DNA of 7,201 nucleotides from Planctomycetota bacterium (GTDB taxonomy: Bacteria; Planctomycetota; PLA2; JAEUHO01): NCBI GenBank assembly GCA_024639415.1, contig JAHEIK010000109.1:2919-10119 (forward strand), written 5' to 3'. The position numbers and the translations under genes were made by a program. The notes below the pieces were generated by a model, which saw nothing but the letters and a program-made list of their open reading frames with translations, searched no databases and had not been told where the DNA came from. The first letter of the stretch is position 1; the number at the start of each line of letters is the position of its first letter. Shown here piece by piece: positions 1-7,124 of this stretch.

Positions 1-2
1 AC

Positions 3-323
3 GACACGAACGGCCTCTACGGCATGATCAAGGCCTTCGTCGAGAAGGGCGGCAGCACGGACGCCGAAGAGTGGAAGCTCATGCGCCACCGGGCGCAGAT
101 CATCGCCGAGGCCGGCAACATCCTCATGACCAAGTCCCCGCCCCGCGGCGCGGACGACGAGGCCGGCGTGGCGAAGTGGAAGAAGCACTGTGCCGAGTAC
201 CGTGAGCTCTCCAAGAAGCTGAGCAAGGCACTCGCGTTCAAGAAGGTGGCCAAGGTCAAGGCTGCCCTCGACGCCTGCAGCGCGCAGTGCGAGGCTTGCC
301 ACAAAGACCACAAGTCCAACTAG
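3..323 (+). CDS. Class II (c'-type) cytochrome c, C-terminal part
   Basis: The reading frame is open from the window edge to a TAG stop, so the N-terminus and any signal peptide lie outside; the ATG at 24 is probably internal. The visible 106 residues are mostly charged, helix-forming sequence, and they end with a CXXCH heme-attachment site (CEACH, bases 288-302) only six residues from the C-terminus. Heme attachment at the extreme C-terminus of a helical bundle is the hallmark of class II cytochromes (cytochrome c', c-556), whereas class I proteins carry CXXCH near the N-terminus. The stretch RAQIIAEAGNILM also fits a helix of that fold. Known members are periplasmic and transfer electrons or bind NO/CO; which applies here cannot be told. 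An extra Cys (bases 276-278) lies four residues before the motif. The stop codon runs directly into a long inverted repeat. Confidence 0.75.
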   Translation, partial: DTNGLYGMIKAFVEKGGSTDAEEWKLMRHRAQIIAEAGNILMTKSPPRGADDEAGVAKWKKHCAEYRELSKKLSKALAFKKVAKVKAALDACSAQCEACHKDHKSN

Positions 324-426
324 GCGATGGCCGAGGTTGGCGCGGCGCGGTGTCGTCGTCGGCCTCGCGTGGAAGACCACGCCACGGCCTAGCCTCCTAG
401 CGCCGCATCCAACCTCGACCATCGCC
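323..426. other. Nested imperfect inverted repeat after the cytochrome gene
   Basis: An 18-base arm at 323-340 (it includes the last base of the stop codon) is complementary to 409-426 with a single C/A mismatch. Inside it, GCGGCGC (342-348) pairs with GCGCCGC (400-406). Innermost, GGCC (361-364) pairs with GGCC (386-389), and GCGTGG (367-372) closes on CCACGC (377-382) around an AAGA loop. Together the helices would fold nearly the whole intergenic region into one long branched or bulged hairpin. No T-tract follows, so it is not a textbook intrinsic terminator. Its 3' arm overlaps the next hairpin by two bases. The role is unknown; transcript end protection or termination is an inference from its position. 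Confidence 0.55.
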
Positions 427-451
427 CCCGGTGTCGCGACGACACCGGGGG
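425..451. terminator. GC-rich 12-bp hairpin, possible terminator
   Basis: CCCCCGGTGTCG at 425-436 is perfectly complementary to 440-451, with a CGA loop. It lies about 100 bases after the cytochrome stop and 42 bases before the chosen DinB start. The stem is strong but is followed by GAAGAGATGG, not by T residues, so classical Rho-independent termination is uncertain. It could equally be part of the 5' leader of the DinB transcript. Confidence 0.35.
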
Positions 452-493
452 AAGAGATGGCGTGCGGACGCGGCTGAATGCGCGGGGTGTCAT

Positions 494-964
494 GTGAACG
501 CGATCGACATGGTCCTACGGCACCTCGATGACGCTTGGAGCCACGCATACGAGTCGGTGCGTGCCGTGCTCGACGGCGTATCGGATGACGAGTGGTCGTG
601 GCAGCCGCCCGGCTACGACGCGAGCGAGGACGTCGGCCCCCCTCCGGGGAGCATCGCCTGGCACGTTGCGCATCTGACGGCGTGCAAGAACGAGTACGCC
701 TGCCACGTGCGCGACCGCGGGGATGCCGTAGACCTGCAGGGTGCTGAGCACGAGATCCCGCCGACGATGCCGCTCGCCCTGAAGGCGCTGGAGGCGGCGC
801 ACGCCTGGCTGCGGCACGAGGTCGAGGCGCTGCAGCCGGAGGACCTCAAGCTCGAGGCCAACCACCAGCTGGCGCTCGACGAGTTCCTCGCGATGACGAT
901 CCGCCACGACTCGTGGCACGGGGGTCGGATCGCGGTCGCGCGCCGCCTCTACAGGAACCGGTAG
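494..964 (+). CDS. DinB-family (DinB/YfiT-like four-helix) putative metal-dependent protein
   Basis: This 156-residue protein has the length and histidine pattern of the DinB superfamily, four-helix bundles that bind a divalent metal through three histidines. Visible motifs are SIAWHVAHL (H57 and H60, the first ligand being one of these) and TIRHDSWHGG near the C-terminus (H138 and H142). The hydrophobic helical pattern in between fits the fold. Family members include bacillithiol or mycothiol transferases and many uncharacterised proteins; no substrate can be assigned here. The GTG at 494 was chosen because GGGGTG lies four bases upstream and the family-like sequence begins there. An ATG at 509 is the alternative. 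The frame stays open to a GTG at 431, but that start lies inside a hairpin and adds non-family sequence. The gene converges on the CBS gene, with a shared palindrome between the two stops. Confidence 0.82.
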   Translation: MNAIDMVLRHLDDAWSHAYESVRAVLDGVSDDEWSWQPPGYDASEDVGPPPGSIAWHVAHLTACKNEYACHVRDRGDAVDLQGAEHEIPPTMPLALKALEAAHAWLRHEVEALQPEDLKLEANHQLALDEFLAMTIRHDSWHGGRIAVARRLYRNR

Positions 965-975
965 CCCGCGGTAGC

Positions 976-1036
976 CCGAGGCTGGTTTTTTCCCTCGACG
1001 TTCGTTGCGAACGTCGAGGGAAAAAACCAGCCTCGG
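976..1036. repeat. 61-bp perfect palindrome, copy 1
   Basis: A 29-base arm (976-1004) is perfectly complementary to 1008-1036 around a TTG loop. From outside inward the arm reads CCGAGGCTGG, then six T, then CCCTCGACGTTCG. A second copy lies at 2471-2531. The element sits 11 bases after the DinB stop and 6 bases after the CBS stop on the other strand, so it could close both convergent transcripts. Because it is symmetric, both strands give the same RNA hairpin, with the U6 run inside the stem on the 5' side and A6 opposite it. This is not canonical terminator geometry, which needs U after the hairpin. A dispersed palindromic repeat (REP-like) is the alternative. Confidence 0.9.
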
Positions 1037-1042
1037 TACGGC

Positions 1043-2407
<1,365 letters not shown>

Positions 2408-2411
2408 GCTG

Positions 2412-2418
2412 CTCCTCC
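2412..2418 (-). promoter_or_regulatory. Shine-Dalgarno site of the CBS gene
   Basis: On the minus strand GGAGGAG lies four bases before the ATG at 2407. It is the strongest ribosome-binding site in the window and fixes the start, which coincides with the family N-terminus. Confidence 0.8.
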
Positions 2419-2470
2419 GATCGTGCCGGGGGGCAGCGTAGCCAAAACGAGCGACGGCGCGTGCGCGATA

Positions 2471-2531
2471 CCGAGGCTGGTTTTTTCCCTCGACGTTCGC
2501 TGCGAACGTCGAGGGAAAAAAACAGCCTCGG
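2471..2531. repeat. 61-bp palindrome, copy 2
   Basis: The arm 2471-2499 is identical to that of the copy at 976-1004. The other arm, 2503-2531, has one change (A for C just after the A6 run), giving a single G/A mismatch in the 29-bp stem. The loop is CTG instead of TTG. It begins nine bases after the stop of the Ser/Arg/TPR gene and lies 63 bases before the CBS start, in the gap between two genes that run the same way. It may therefore separate their transcripts. As in copy 1, the T6/A6 block lies within the stem. Confidence 0.9.
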
Positions 2532-2540
2532 TGCGGCGGG

Positions 2541-4415
2541 TTACTTGGCGGCCTTCTCGGGCTGCGGCGGGGGCGGCGGCGGCAGGAGGGCCAGCGCCAG
2601 CGCGGGAGCGGTCTCGTCCGCCGGCCGCAGCTTCAGGGCCGTCTGGATCAGGTCCTGCGCCTGGGCGCGCTCGCCGAGCGAGACGTGCAGGTAGGCGCGC
2701 AGCAGGACGGCGTCGGCATCGTCGGGCCGCTTGGCGATGTGGGCCTCGAGCGCCTTCACGGCGCGGTCGAAGTTGCCCGTCTTCGCGTAGAGCGGACGCG
2801 GATCGAAGCGGTAGCCGCGCGGGAAGGCGTCGAGCGCGGCGGCCTTCGCCAGTGCGTTCGAGGCGCGGCCGTAGCGGCCGAGCGCGAAGTTCGCGTGCAT
2901 CGCGGCCAACCAGGCCTCGCCGTTGTCCGGCTCCGCCAGGAGGACGCGGTCCAAGCGCTCCAGCGCACTCTGGTAGCTGCCGCCCAGGAAATCCTGTACG
3001 GCGGGCTCGAAGTCCGGATGCGGCTTGCGCGCCAGCGGGTCCTCGGCCGTGCCCGGCTCCTCCGGAGCAGGCGCCGGGAAGCTGCCTTCCTCGGCAGGAG
3101 CCTGGAGCGCCGGTCCTACCGCCACGGCTCCGGGCGCCTCTTCGATGATCGTCTCTTCCCGGATGACCTCCTCGCGGACGATCACCTCGGTCGGGTAGTA
3201 GTCGGTCGCATCGACGAAGACGGTCTCGTAGGACGGTCCGTAGTAGCTGAGGCCGTAGCCGAAGTAGAGGCCGTAGCGCGGGTAGGCGCGGTAGTAGTAC
3301 GGGTAGCGGTACGGGCTCCACGAGTAGTAGAAGCCGAAGTGCGAACCGTGGTGGTGATGGTGGTGGTGGCGCGCGTGGCTGCCGTGGATCCGGTAGCTGC
3401 GACCGTGGCGGCCGCTGCGTGTGCCGAAGCGCGTGCGGACACTGCCGCCCGTGGCGCTGTGGCGACCGCTGCCACCGGAGCGGACACCCGCTGTGCGGGA
3501 ACGTCCGAAGGGGCTGCCGGAGCGCGCGCCGGTGGCGCGGGAGCCACCGAAGCGGCCGCTCGTGCGGGCGCTGGGCCCACGGCTGCCGACGGCGCTCGTC
3601 CGTGTGCGGCTGGCGACCGAGCGGTCGCCTACGGAACGACTGCCGAACGCCCGGCTGCCAGACGTGCGGCTGCGCCCGCTCCAGGAGCCGGCGCTACGGG
3701 CCTCGCGGTTCGAGCGCGGCAGGCTCGCGGTGCCCGACGTGGTGGTCCGGGAGGGCGTCGTGCGGGTTCGCGATGCGGTCGAGCGGGAGCGGATCCCGGC
3801 GAAGCGGCCGGTGTCCCCGGCTGAGGACGAGTTTCGTCCCCGGGTGGACACGCTGCTGCGGGCCGGGCTCACGCCCTGCGAGCCCCAGCTACGGGTACGC
3901 AGCCGGTTTGCCGCCTGGGTGTTGCGGGCCCGCTGGGCGCTCGTCTGCAGGCTCGAGCGACTGGGCGCCGAGCGGCTCCAGGAGCGGGAGGAGCGGCTCC
4001 AGGTGCTGGCGGCGGGGGCCGTCGAGCGGCTGCGCGCAGGTGTCGTCGAGCGGGTCCGGGTGGGCGTCGGGGTGCTCACACGGGGGCTCCGCGTGCGGCT
4101 GGACCAGCTGCGGCTGGGCGTCGAGGAGCGGCTGCGTTGCGCGCTGCTCACCGACGGAACTCGTGCCCTGGAAACGGATTGCGGCCGTTGGCGGGCGACC
4201 GAGGGCGTGCGGCTGGGGCGCGACCAGCTGCGGCTGGGCGTGCTCCGCGAGGAGCGGCTGCGGGAGGGAGCGGCGCGCGAGGGGGCGGCACGGCTGCGTG
4301 CGCCCCAGCTGCCGCCGCGGGATCCGCGATTCTCGCGCTCACCGGCTTCGGCCAGGGGCGAGAGGAGCAGCATGAGGCCGAACAGGGCCGTCAAGGAGGT
4401 GAGGAAGCGGGTCAT
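2541..4415 (-). CDS. Secreted Ser/Arg-rich low-complexity protein with His/Tyr-rich segment and C-terminal TPR
   Basis: I do not recognise this 624-residue protein as a named family. Residues 1-24 form a signal peptide (MTRFLTS, a hydrophobic core, and cleavage at AEA/G). About residues 25-345 are dominated by Ser, Arg, Thr and Gly in irregular SR, SRS and TRT motifs, making the region strongly basic and probably disordered. A run of seven His near residue 350 leads into a Tyr/Pro/Gly-rich stretch (YRYPYYYRAYPRYG) and an acidic Glu-rich linker. About residues 466-600 contain TPR-like helical repeats (for example NGEAWLAAMHANFALGRYGRA), and the tail has a polyproline run. The domain order suggests an exported or envelope protein with a polyanion- or metal-binding region and a TPR scaffold; this is inference. 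The ATG at 4415 is preferred over the GTG at 4430 because GGAGA lies eight bases before it and the signal peptide begins there. Confidence 0.8.
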   Translation of the reverse strand: MTRFLTSLTALFGLMLLLSPLAEAGERENRGSRGGSWGARSRAAPSRAAPSRSRSSRSTPSRSWSRPSRTPSVARQRPQSVSRARVPSVSSAQRSRSSTPSRSWSSRTRSPRVSTPTPTRTRSTTPARSRSTAPAASTWSRSSRSWSRSAPSRSSLQTSAQRARNTQAANRLRTRSWGSQGVSPARSSVSTRGRNSSSAGDTGRFAGIRSRSTASRTRTTPSRTTTSGTASLPRSNREARSAGSWSGRSRTSGSRAFGSRSVGDRSVASRTRTSAVGSRGPSARTSGRFGGSRATGARSGSPFGRSRTAGVRSGGSGRHSATGGSVRTRFGTRSGRHGRSYRIHGSHARHHHHHHHGSHFGFYYSWSPYRYPYYYRAYPRYGLYFGYGLSYYGPSYETVFVDATDYYPTEVIVREEVIREETIIEEAPGAVAVGPALQAPAEEGSFPAPAPEEPGTAEDPLARKPHPDFEPAVQDFLGGSYQSALERLDRVLLAEPDNGEAWLAAMHANFALGRYGRASNALAKAAALDAFPRGYRFDPRPLYAKTGNFDRAVKALEAHIAKRPDDADAVLLRAYLHVSLGERAQAQDLIQTALKLRPADETAPALALALLPPPPPPQPEKAAK

Positions 4416-4423
4416 GACTCGGA

Positions 4424-4428
4424 TCTCC
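4424..4428 (-). promoter_or_regulatory. Shine-Dalgarno site deciding the start of the Ser/Arg/TPR gene
   Basis: GGAGA on the minus strand stands eight bases before the ATG at 4415. The in-frame upstream GTG at 4430 overlaps this site and has no site of its own, so the ATG is the better start. Confidence 0.55.
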
Positions 4429-4506
4429 ACAAGTCGGTGTGCCCTTCGCCGGACGGGTCACACGCGCCACAGTACGCACAGGTCATGCCGTTGGTGCGCG
4501 AAAGGA

Positions 4507-4520
4507 CGAAGGTCCCTTCG
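4507..4520 (-). terminator. Weak hairpin after the symporter gene
   Basis: CGAAG (4507-4511) and CTTCG (4516-4520) form a five-bp stem with a four-base loop. In minus-strand reading it is followed by TCCTTT, and it stands about 22 bases past the symporter stop. It is short and the T-run is broken, so it is only a candidate terminator. The surrounding 4416-4542 gap shows no other clear signal, and the promoter of the Ser/Arg/TPR gene would have to lie there if the two genes are not co-transcribed. Confidence 0.25.
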
Positions 4521-4542
4521 GGAAGCCGGGCGGATCGGTCGC

Positions 4543-5946
4543 TCAGGCCTCGGCCTTGGTCTCCGCCGGTTGCTCGAAGCGGTCCACGACCACCGCCCCG
4601 ATGGCGTCCCCCATGACGTTGATGGAGGTCCGGAACATATCGAGGAAGGCGTCGACGGCGAAGATGAGCGGCAGGTAGTACACCGGCAGGTGCACGGCGG
4701 TCGCGACCAGCACCATCGTCACGAGGCCCGCGTCGGGTACCGCCGCCGCGCCGACGGACGCCAGCACGGCCGTGATGAAGATCACCAGCACCGCGCCGCC
4801 GACCAGCGTGATCCCGACGTCGTCCATGCCGCCGTAGAGCTGGATGAGGAAGATCACCGCCACGCCTTCGTACAGCGCCGTGCCGTCCATGTTCATCGTC
4901 GCGCCCACGGGCAGCGTGAAGTTGGCCACCCTGGGGGAGACGCCGAGGTTGCGGGTCATGCAGCGGATCGTGACCGGCAGGGTCGCCGCGCTCGAGCGGG
5001 TCGAGAACGCGATCGCCCAGGCTTCGCGCATGCCGCGCAGGAAGGTCAGCGGGTTCATGCGCCCGAGCAGCGCGCAGATCCCCATGAGCACGCCGAAGTG
5101 GATGACGATGCCGCCAATGACGGTGCCGCAGTACCACGCGATCGACCCGAAGACCTCGGGCCCCTTCACCGCGACGATCCACGCCATGAGGCAGAAGACG
5201 GCGAAGGGCGAGATCAACATGATCCACTGCGTCAGTCGCAAGATGACGTGATTGGCCGCTTGGAACACGTTCACGAGGGGCCGCGCCGGCTCACCGACGG
5301 CGACGCACACGAGGGCAAGCAGCAGCGCGAAGAAGATGATGCCCAGGCTCTTGCCCTCGGACAGGGCCTTGAACGGGTTCATCAGCATCGGCTGCACGAT
5401 GTCCTGGACGAACATGTCGAACGTGCTGCGGTCCTTCTTGCTGGCGACGCGCTGGTACGTCTCGTCGCCCGTCGCGCCCTCGCGCTCCGCAATCCAGTTC
5501 AGGTACGCAGCGTCTTGGACGGTGGCCGGCTTCCCGGTGGCGGCCTCGAAGGACGCGCGATGCTCCTGGAGCACTGCCATGCGGTCGCTGCGCAGTTTCT
5601 CCGCGCCGCCCCGCTCACCCGGCTTGATGGTGAGGACCAGCAGGAGGCCGAGGGCCGTCGCGAGCGTGGTGGTCGTGACGTAGTAGAGGAGGGTGCGCGT
5701 GCCGATGCGCCCCACGTCTCCAAAGGACGGGATGCTCGTCACGCCTGCCACGATGCTGACCAGGATCAGCGGCGCGATGATCATCTTCAGCATGCCGATG
5801 AACACGGTCCGGCCGAAGAAGTTGAGCGCCTGCAGCGTCGTCGGATACCAGTCGGCCGCCTTGTCTTCGACACCGGCGAGCAGCAGCCCGACGACGACAC
5901 CGAGCCCCATGAACACGAAGATCAGGTTGTGGAGCCGGAAGCGCAT
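4543..5946 (-). CDS. Dicarboxylate/amino acid:cation symporter (DAACS family, GltP/DctA-like)
   Basis: This 467-residue inner-membrane carrier belongs to the DAACS family, trimeric elevator-type Na+ or H+ symporters for glutamate, aspartate or C4-dicarboxylates. Visible landmarks are hairpin 1 (TRSSAATLPVT, about 316-326), the TM7 cation motif NMDGT (352-356), hairpin 2 (VLASVGAAAVPDAG, 394-407) and TM8 (DMFRTSINVMGD, 436-447). Aligned with archaeal GltPh, the TM8 Asp, Arg, Thr, Asn and Asp are conserved as D436, R439, T440, N443 and D447. The Arg is known to read the substrate's side-chain carboxylate, so an acidic substrate is likely. A hydrophilic insertion (about residues 110-175) lengthens the outer loop between TM3 and TM4. 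The start ATG has AGGA ten bases upstream. The gene is divergent from the MBL gene across 47 bp. The exact substrate and coupling ion are not determined. Confidence 0.93.
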   Translation of the reverse strand: MRFRLHNLIFVFMGLGVVVGLLLAGVEDKAADWYPTTLQALNFFGRTVFIGMLKMIIAPLILVSIVAGVTSIPSFGDVGRIGTRTLLYYVTTTTLATALGLLLVLTIKPGERGGAEKLRSDRMAVLQEHRASFEAATGKPATVQDAAYLNWIAEREGATGDETYQRVASKKDRSTFDMFVQDIVQPMLMNPFKALSEGKSLGIIFFALLLALVCVAVGEPARPLVNVFQAANHVILRLTQWIMLISPFAVFCLMAWIVAVKGPEVFGSIAWYCGTVIGGIVIHFGVLMGICALLGRMNPLTFLRGMREAWAIAFSTRSSAATLPVTIRCMTRNLGVSPRVANFTLPVGATMNMDGTALYEGVAVIFLIQLYGGMDDVGITLVGGAVLVIFITAVLASVGAAAVPDAGLVTMVLVATAVHLPVYYLPLIFAVDAFLDMFRTSINVMGDAIGAVVVDRFEQPAETKAEA

Positions 5947-5993
5947 GAACGGCGGATCCTAGCGGAATGGTGCCGCTGGCGTAAGGTCGCGGC
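5947..5993. promoter_or_regulatory. 47-bp divergent intergenic region
   Basis: The gap must hold the 5' ends of both the symporter (minus) and MBL hydrolase (plus) genes. It contains AGGA (5957-5960, minus strand) for the symporter and AAGG (5983-5986) seven bases before the MBL ATG. A small inverted repeat, AGCGG (5961-5965) with CCGCT (5973-5977), lies between them and could be an operator or chance. No convincing -35/-10 pair is visible in either direction, and any promoters must overlap or reach into the coding regions. Confidence 0.4.
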
Positions 5994-6839
5994 ATGCGCA
6001 CGATCCAACCTGTCCTCGGCAACCGCCAGCGTCTCGACGGCGGCTCCATGTTCGGCAACTGCCCGCGCGTCCTCTGGGAGCGCTGGCTGACACCGGATGA
6101 GCAGGGCCGCGTCGAACTCGCCTGCCGCGCCATGCTGGTCGACGACGATGGGCGCAAGATCCTGTTCGAGACGGGCATCGGCGCCTTCTTCGAGCCGAAG
6201 CTTCGCGAGCGCTTCGGCGTCCTCGAAGACCGCCACGTCCTGCTCGACGAGCTTCAGGCGCTGGGCCTGAGCGACGCGGACATCGACATAGTCGTGCTGT
6301 CGCACCTGCACTTCGACCACGCGGGCGGGCTGCTCGCCGCGTGGCAGGAGGGTGCGGAACCCGAGTTGCTGTTTCCGCGCGCCACGTTCGTCGTCGGCCG
6401 CGAGGCGTTCGAGCGGGCCGTCTCGCCGCACGCGCGGGACCGCGCCTCGTTCATCCCGGGGCTGACGTCACAGCTCGAAGCCAGCGGGCGACTCGAGCTG
6501 GTGGATGGCGAGACCTCTACCGTGCTCGGTGAGGGCTACCGCTTCCACTACAGCCACGGCCACACGCCGGGGCTGCTGATGACGGAGGTGCAGATGGCGG
6601 AGGGCCCCGTCGTGTTCGTGGGGGACCTGATCCCCGGAGCCGCGTGGATGCACGTGCCGATCTCGATGGGCTACGACCGCTTTCCCGAGCTCCTGATAGA
6701 CGAGAAGCGCGCGCTGCTCGAGGATCTGCTCGCGCGCGGGGGATCCGTCTTCTTCACCCACGATCCCGAGGTCGCCCTGGCGCAGGTGGCGCAGGATGAG
6801 AAGGGCCGCTTCCACGCCGAGGCATGGGCGGGTGTGTAA
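5994..6839 (+). CDS. MBL-fold metallo-hydrolase, YtnP/AHL-lactonase-like
   Basis: This 281-residue protein is a complete metallo-beta-lactamase-fold hydrolase. The dinuclear metal site is visible: HLHFDH (H104, H106, D108, H109), the distal His H190 in HGHTPG, the bridging Asp D211 in VFVGDLIPG, and the last His H256 in FFTHDPE. The N-terminal LDGGSMFG and the RVLWERW stretch resemble the YtnP-like lactonase branch, some of whose members open acyl-homoserine lactone rings. Other lactone or ester substrates are possible and the sequence alone does not decide. There is no signal peptide, so it should act in the cytoplasm. The ATG is supported by AAGG seven bases upstream. No luxI or luxR relative is in the window, so a link to quorum sensing is only family-based. 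Confidence 0.88.
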   Translation: MRTIQPVLGNRQRLDGGSMFGNCPRVLWERWLTPDEQGRVELACRAMLVDDDGRKILFETGIGAFFEPKLRERFGVLEDRHVLLDELQALGLSDADIDIVVLSHLHFDHAGGLLAAWQEGAEPELLFPRATFVVGREAFERAVSPHARDRASFIPGLTSQLEASGRLELVDGETSTVLGEGYRFHYSHGHTPGLLMTEVQMAEGPVVFVGDLIPGAAWMHVPISMGYDRFPELLIDEKRALLEDLLARGGSVFFTHDPEVALAQVAQDEKGRFHAEAWAGV

Positions 6840-6845
6840 CCCGCC
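6827..6845. other. Small hairpin spanning the MBL stop codon
   Basis: GGCGGGT (6827-6833) pairs perfectly with ACCCGCC (6839-6845) around a five-base loop that contains most of the TAA stop. No T-run follows. It may contribute to the transcript's 3' structure, or be chance in GC-rich sequence. Confidence 0.3.
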
Positions 6846-6920
6846 GCCCCTCCCGTGAACGTGAACGTTTGCGTGCCCGTTGCCGGCGTGCCCGTCTCCC
6901 GTACACGCAGCCCGCGCGCG
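6840..6920. other. Gene-free spacer with short direct repeats
   Basis: No credible coding region is seen from here to the window end. This part holds GTGAAC in tandem (6855-6866) and a ten-base direct repeat, GCGTGCCCGT, at 6871-6880 and 6886-6895. The 76-bp repeat array follows directly at 6921. Confidence 0.5.
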
Positions 6921-6996
6921 TCGTTCCGCGCTCCCGCGCGGACTGTTCGTCGCGGCGCGCGGCTCCGCCGCGTCCGCCGCTCCGGCAAGGAGGGGC
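6921..6996. repeat. 76-bp structured repeat, unit 1
   Basis: This is the first of three directly repeated units. Hairpin A (6926-6941) is CCGCGC, a TCCC loop, then GCGCGG. Hairpin B (6952-6980) has a 12-bp stem with a two-base bulge (TC) and a TCC loop. The unit ends with a purine-rich tail, CAAGGAGGGGC. It differs from unit 2 at one base only. A 24-base spacer (6997-7020) of unrelated sequence follows. Confidence 0.9.
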
Positions 6997-7020
6997 CGCC
7001 CAGCGGGAGCCTTGGGTGCA

Positions 7021-7096
7021 TCGTTCCGCGCTCCCGCGCGGACTGTTCGTCGCGGCGCACGGCTCCGCCGCGTCCGCCGCTCCGGCAAGGAGGGGC
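7021..7096. repeat. 76-bp structured repeat, unit 2
   Basis: The unit is identical to unit 1 except G to A at unit position 39 (base 7059), which turns one G-C pair of hairpin B into A/C. It starts exactly 100 bases after unit 1. A 28-base spacer (7097-7124), unlike the first spacer, follows. Confidence 0.9.
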
Positions 7097-7124
7097 TTCC
7101 CCCTCGCCAGGTCCCGGCGCGAGG

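Noticed and set aside
457..477. Six-codon leader ORF after GGGGGAAG
   Set aside because: The purine run is the 3' arm of the 425-451 hairpin and the peptide has no pattern suggesting attenuation.
431..493. Longer DinB start at GTG 431, which would add a CXXCH-like CAGCH motif
   Set aside because: The start lies inside a hairpin, and the added residues are Arg-rich and outside the family core. The motif comes just before the family N-terminus and is probably chance.
3421..6090. 889-codon open frame on the plus strand
   Set aside because: It runs antisense through the Ser/Arg/TPR gene, the gap and the symporter. Its sequence is Arg/Ala/Gly/His-rich with no domain, as expected of a shadow in GC-rich DNA opposite recognisable genes.
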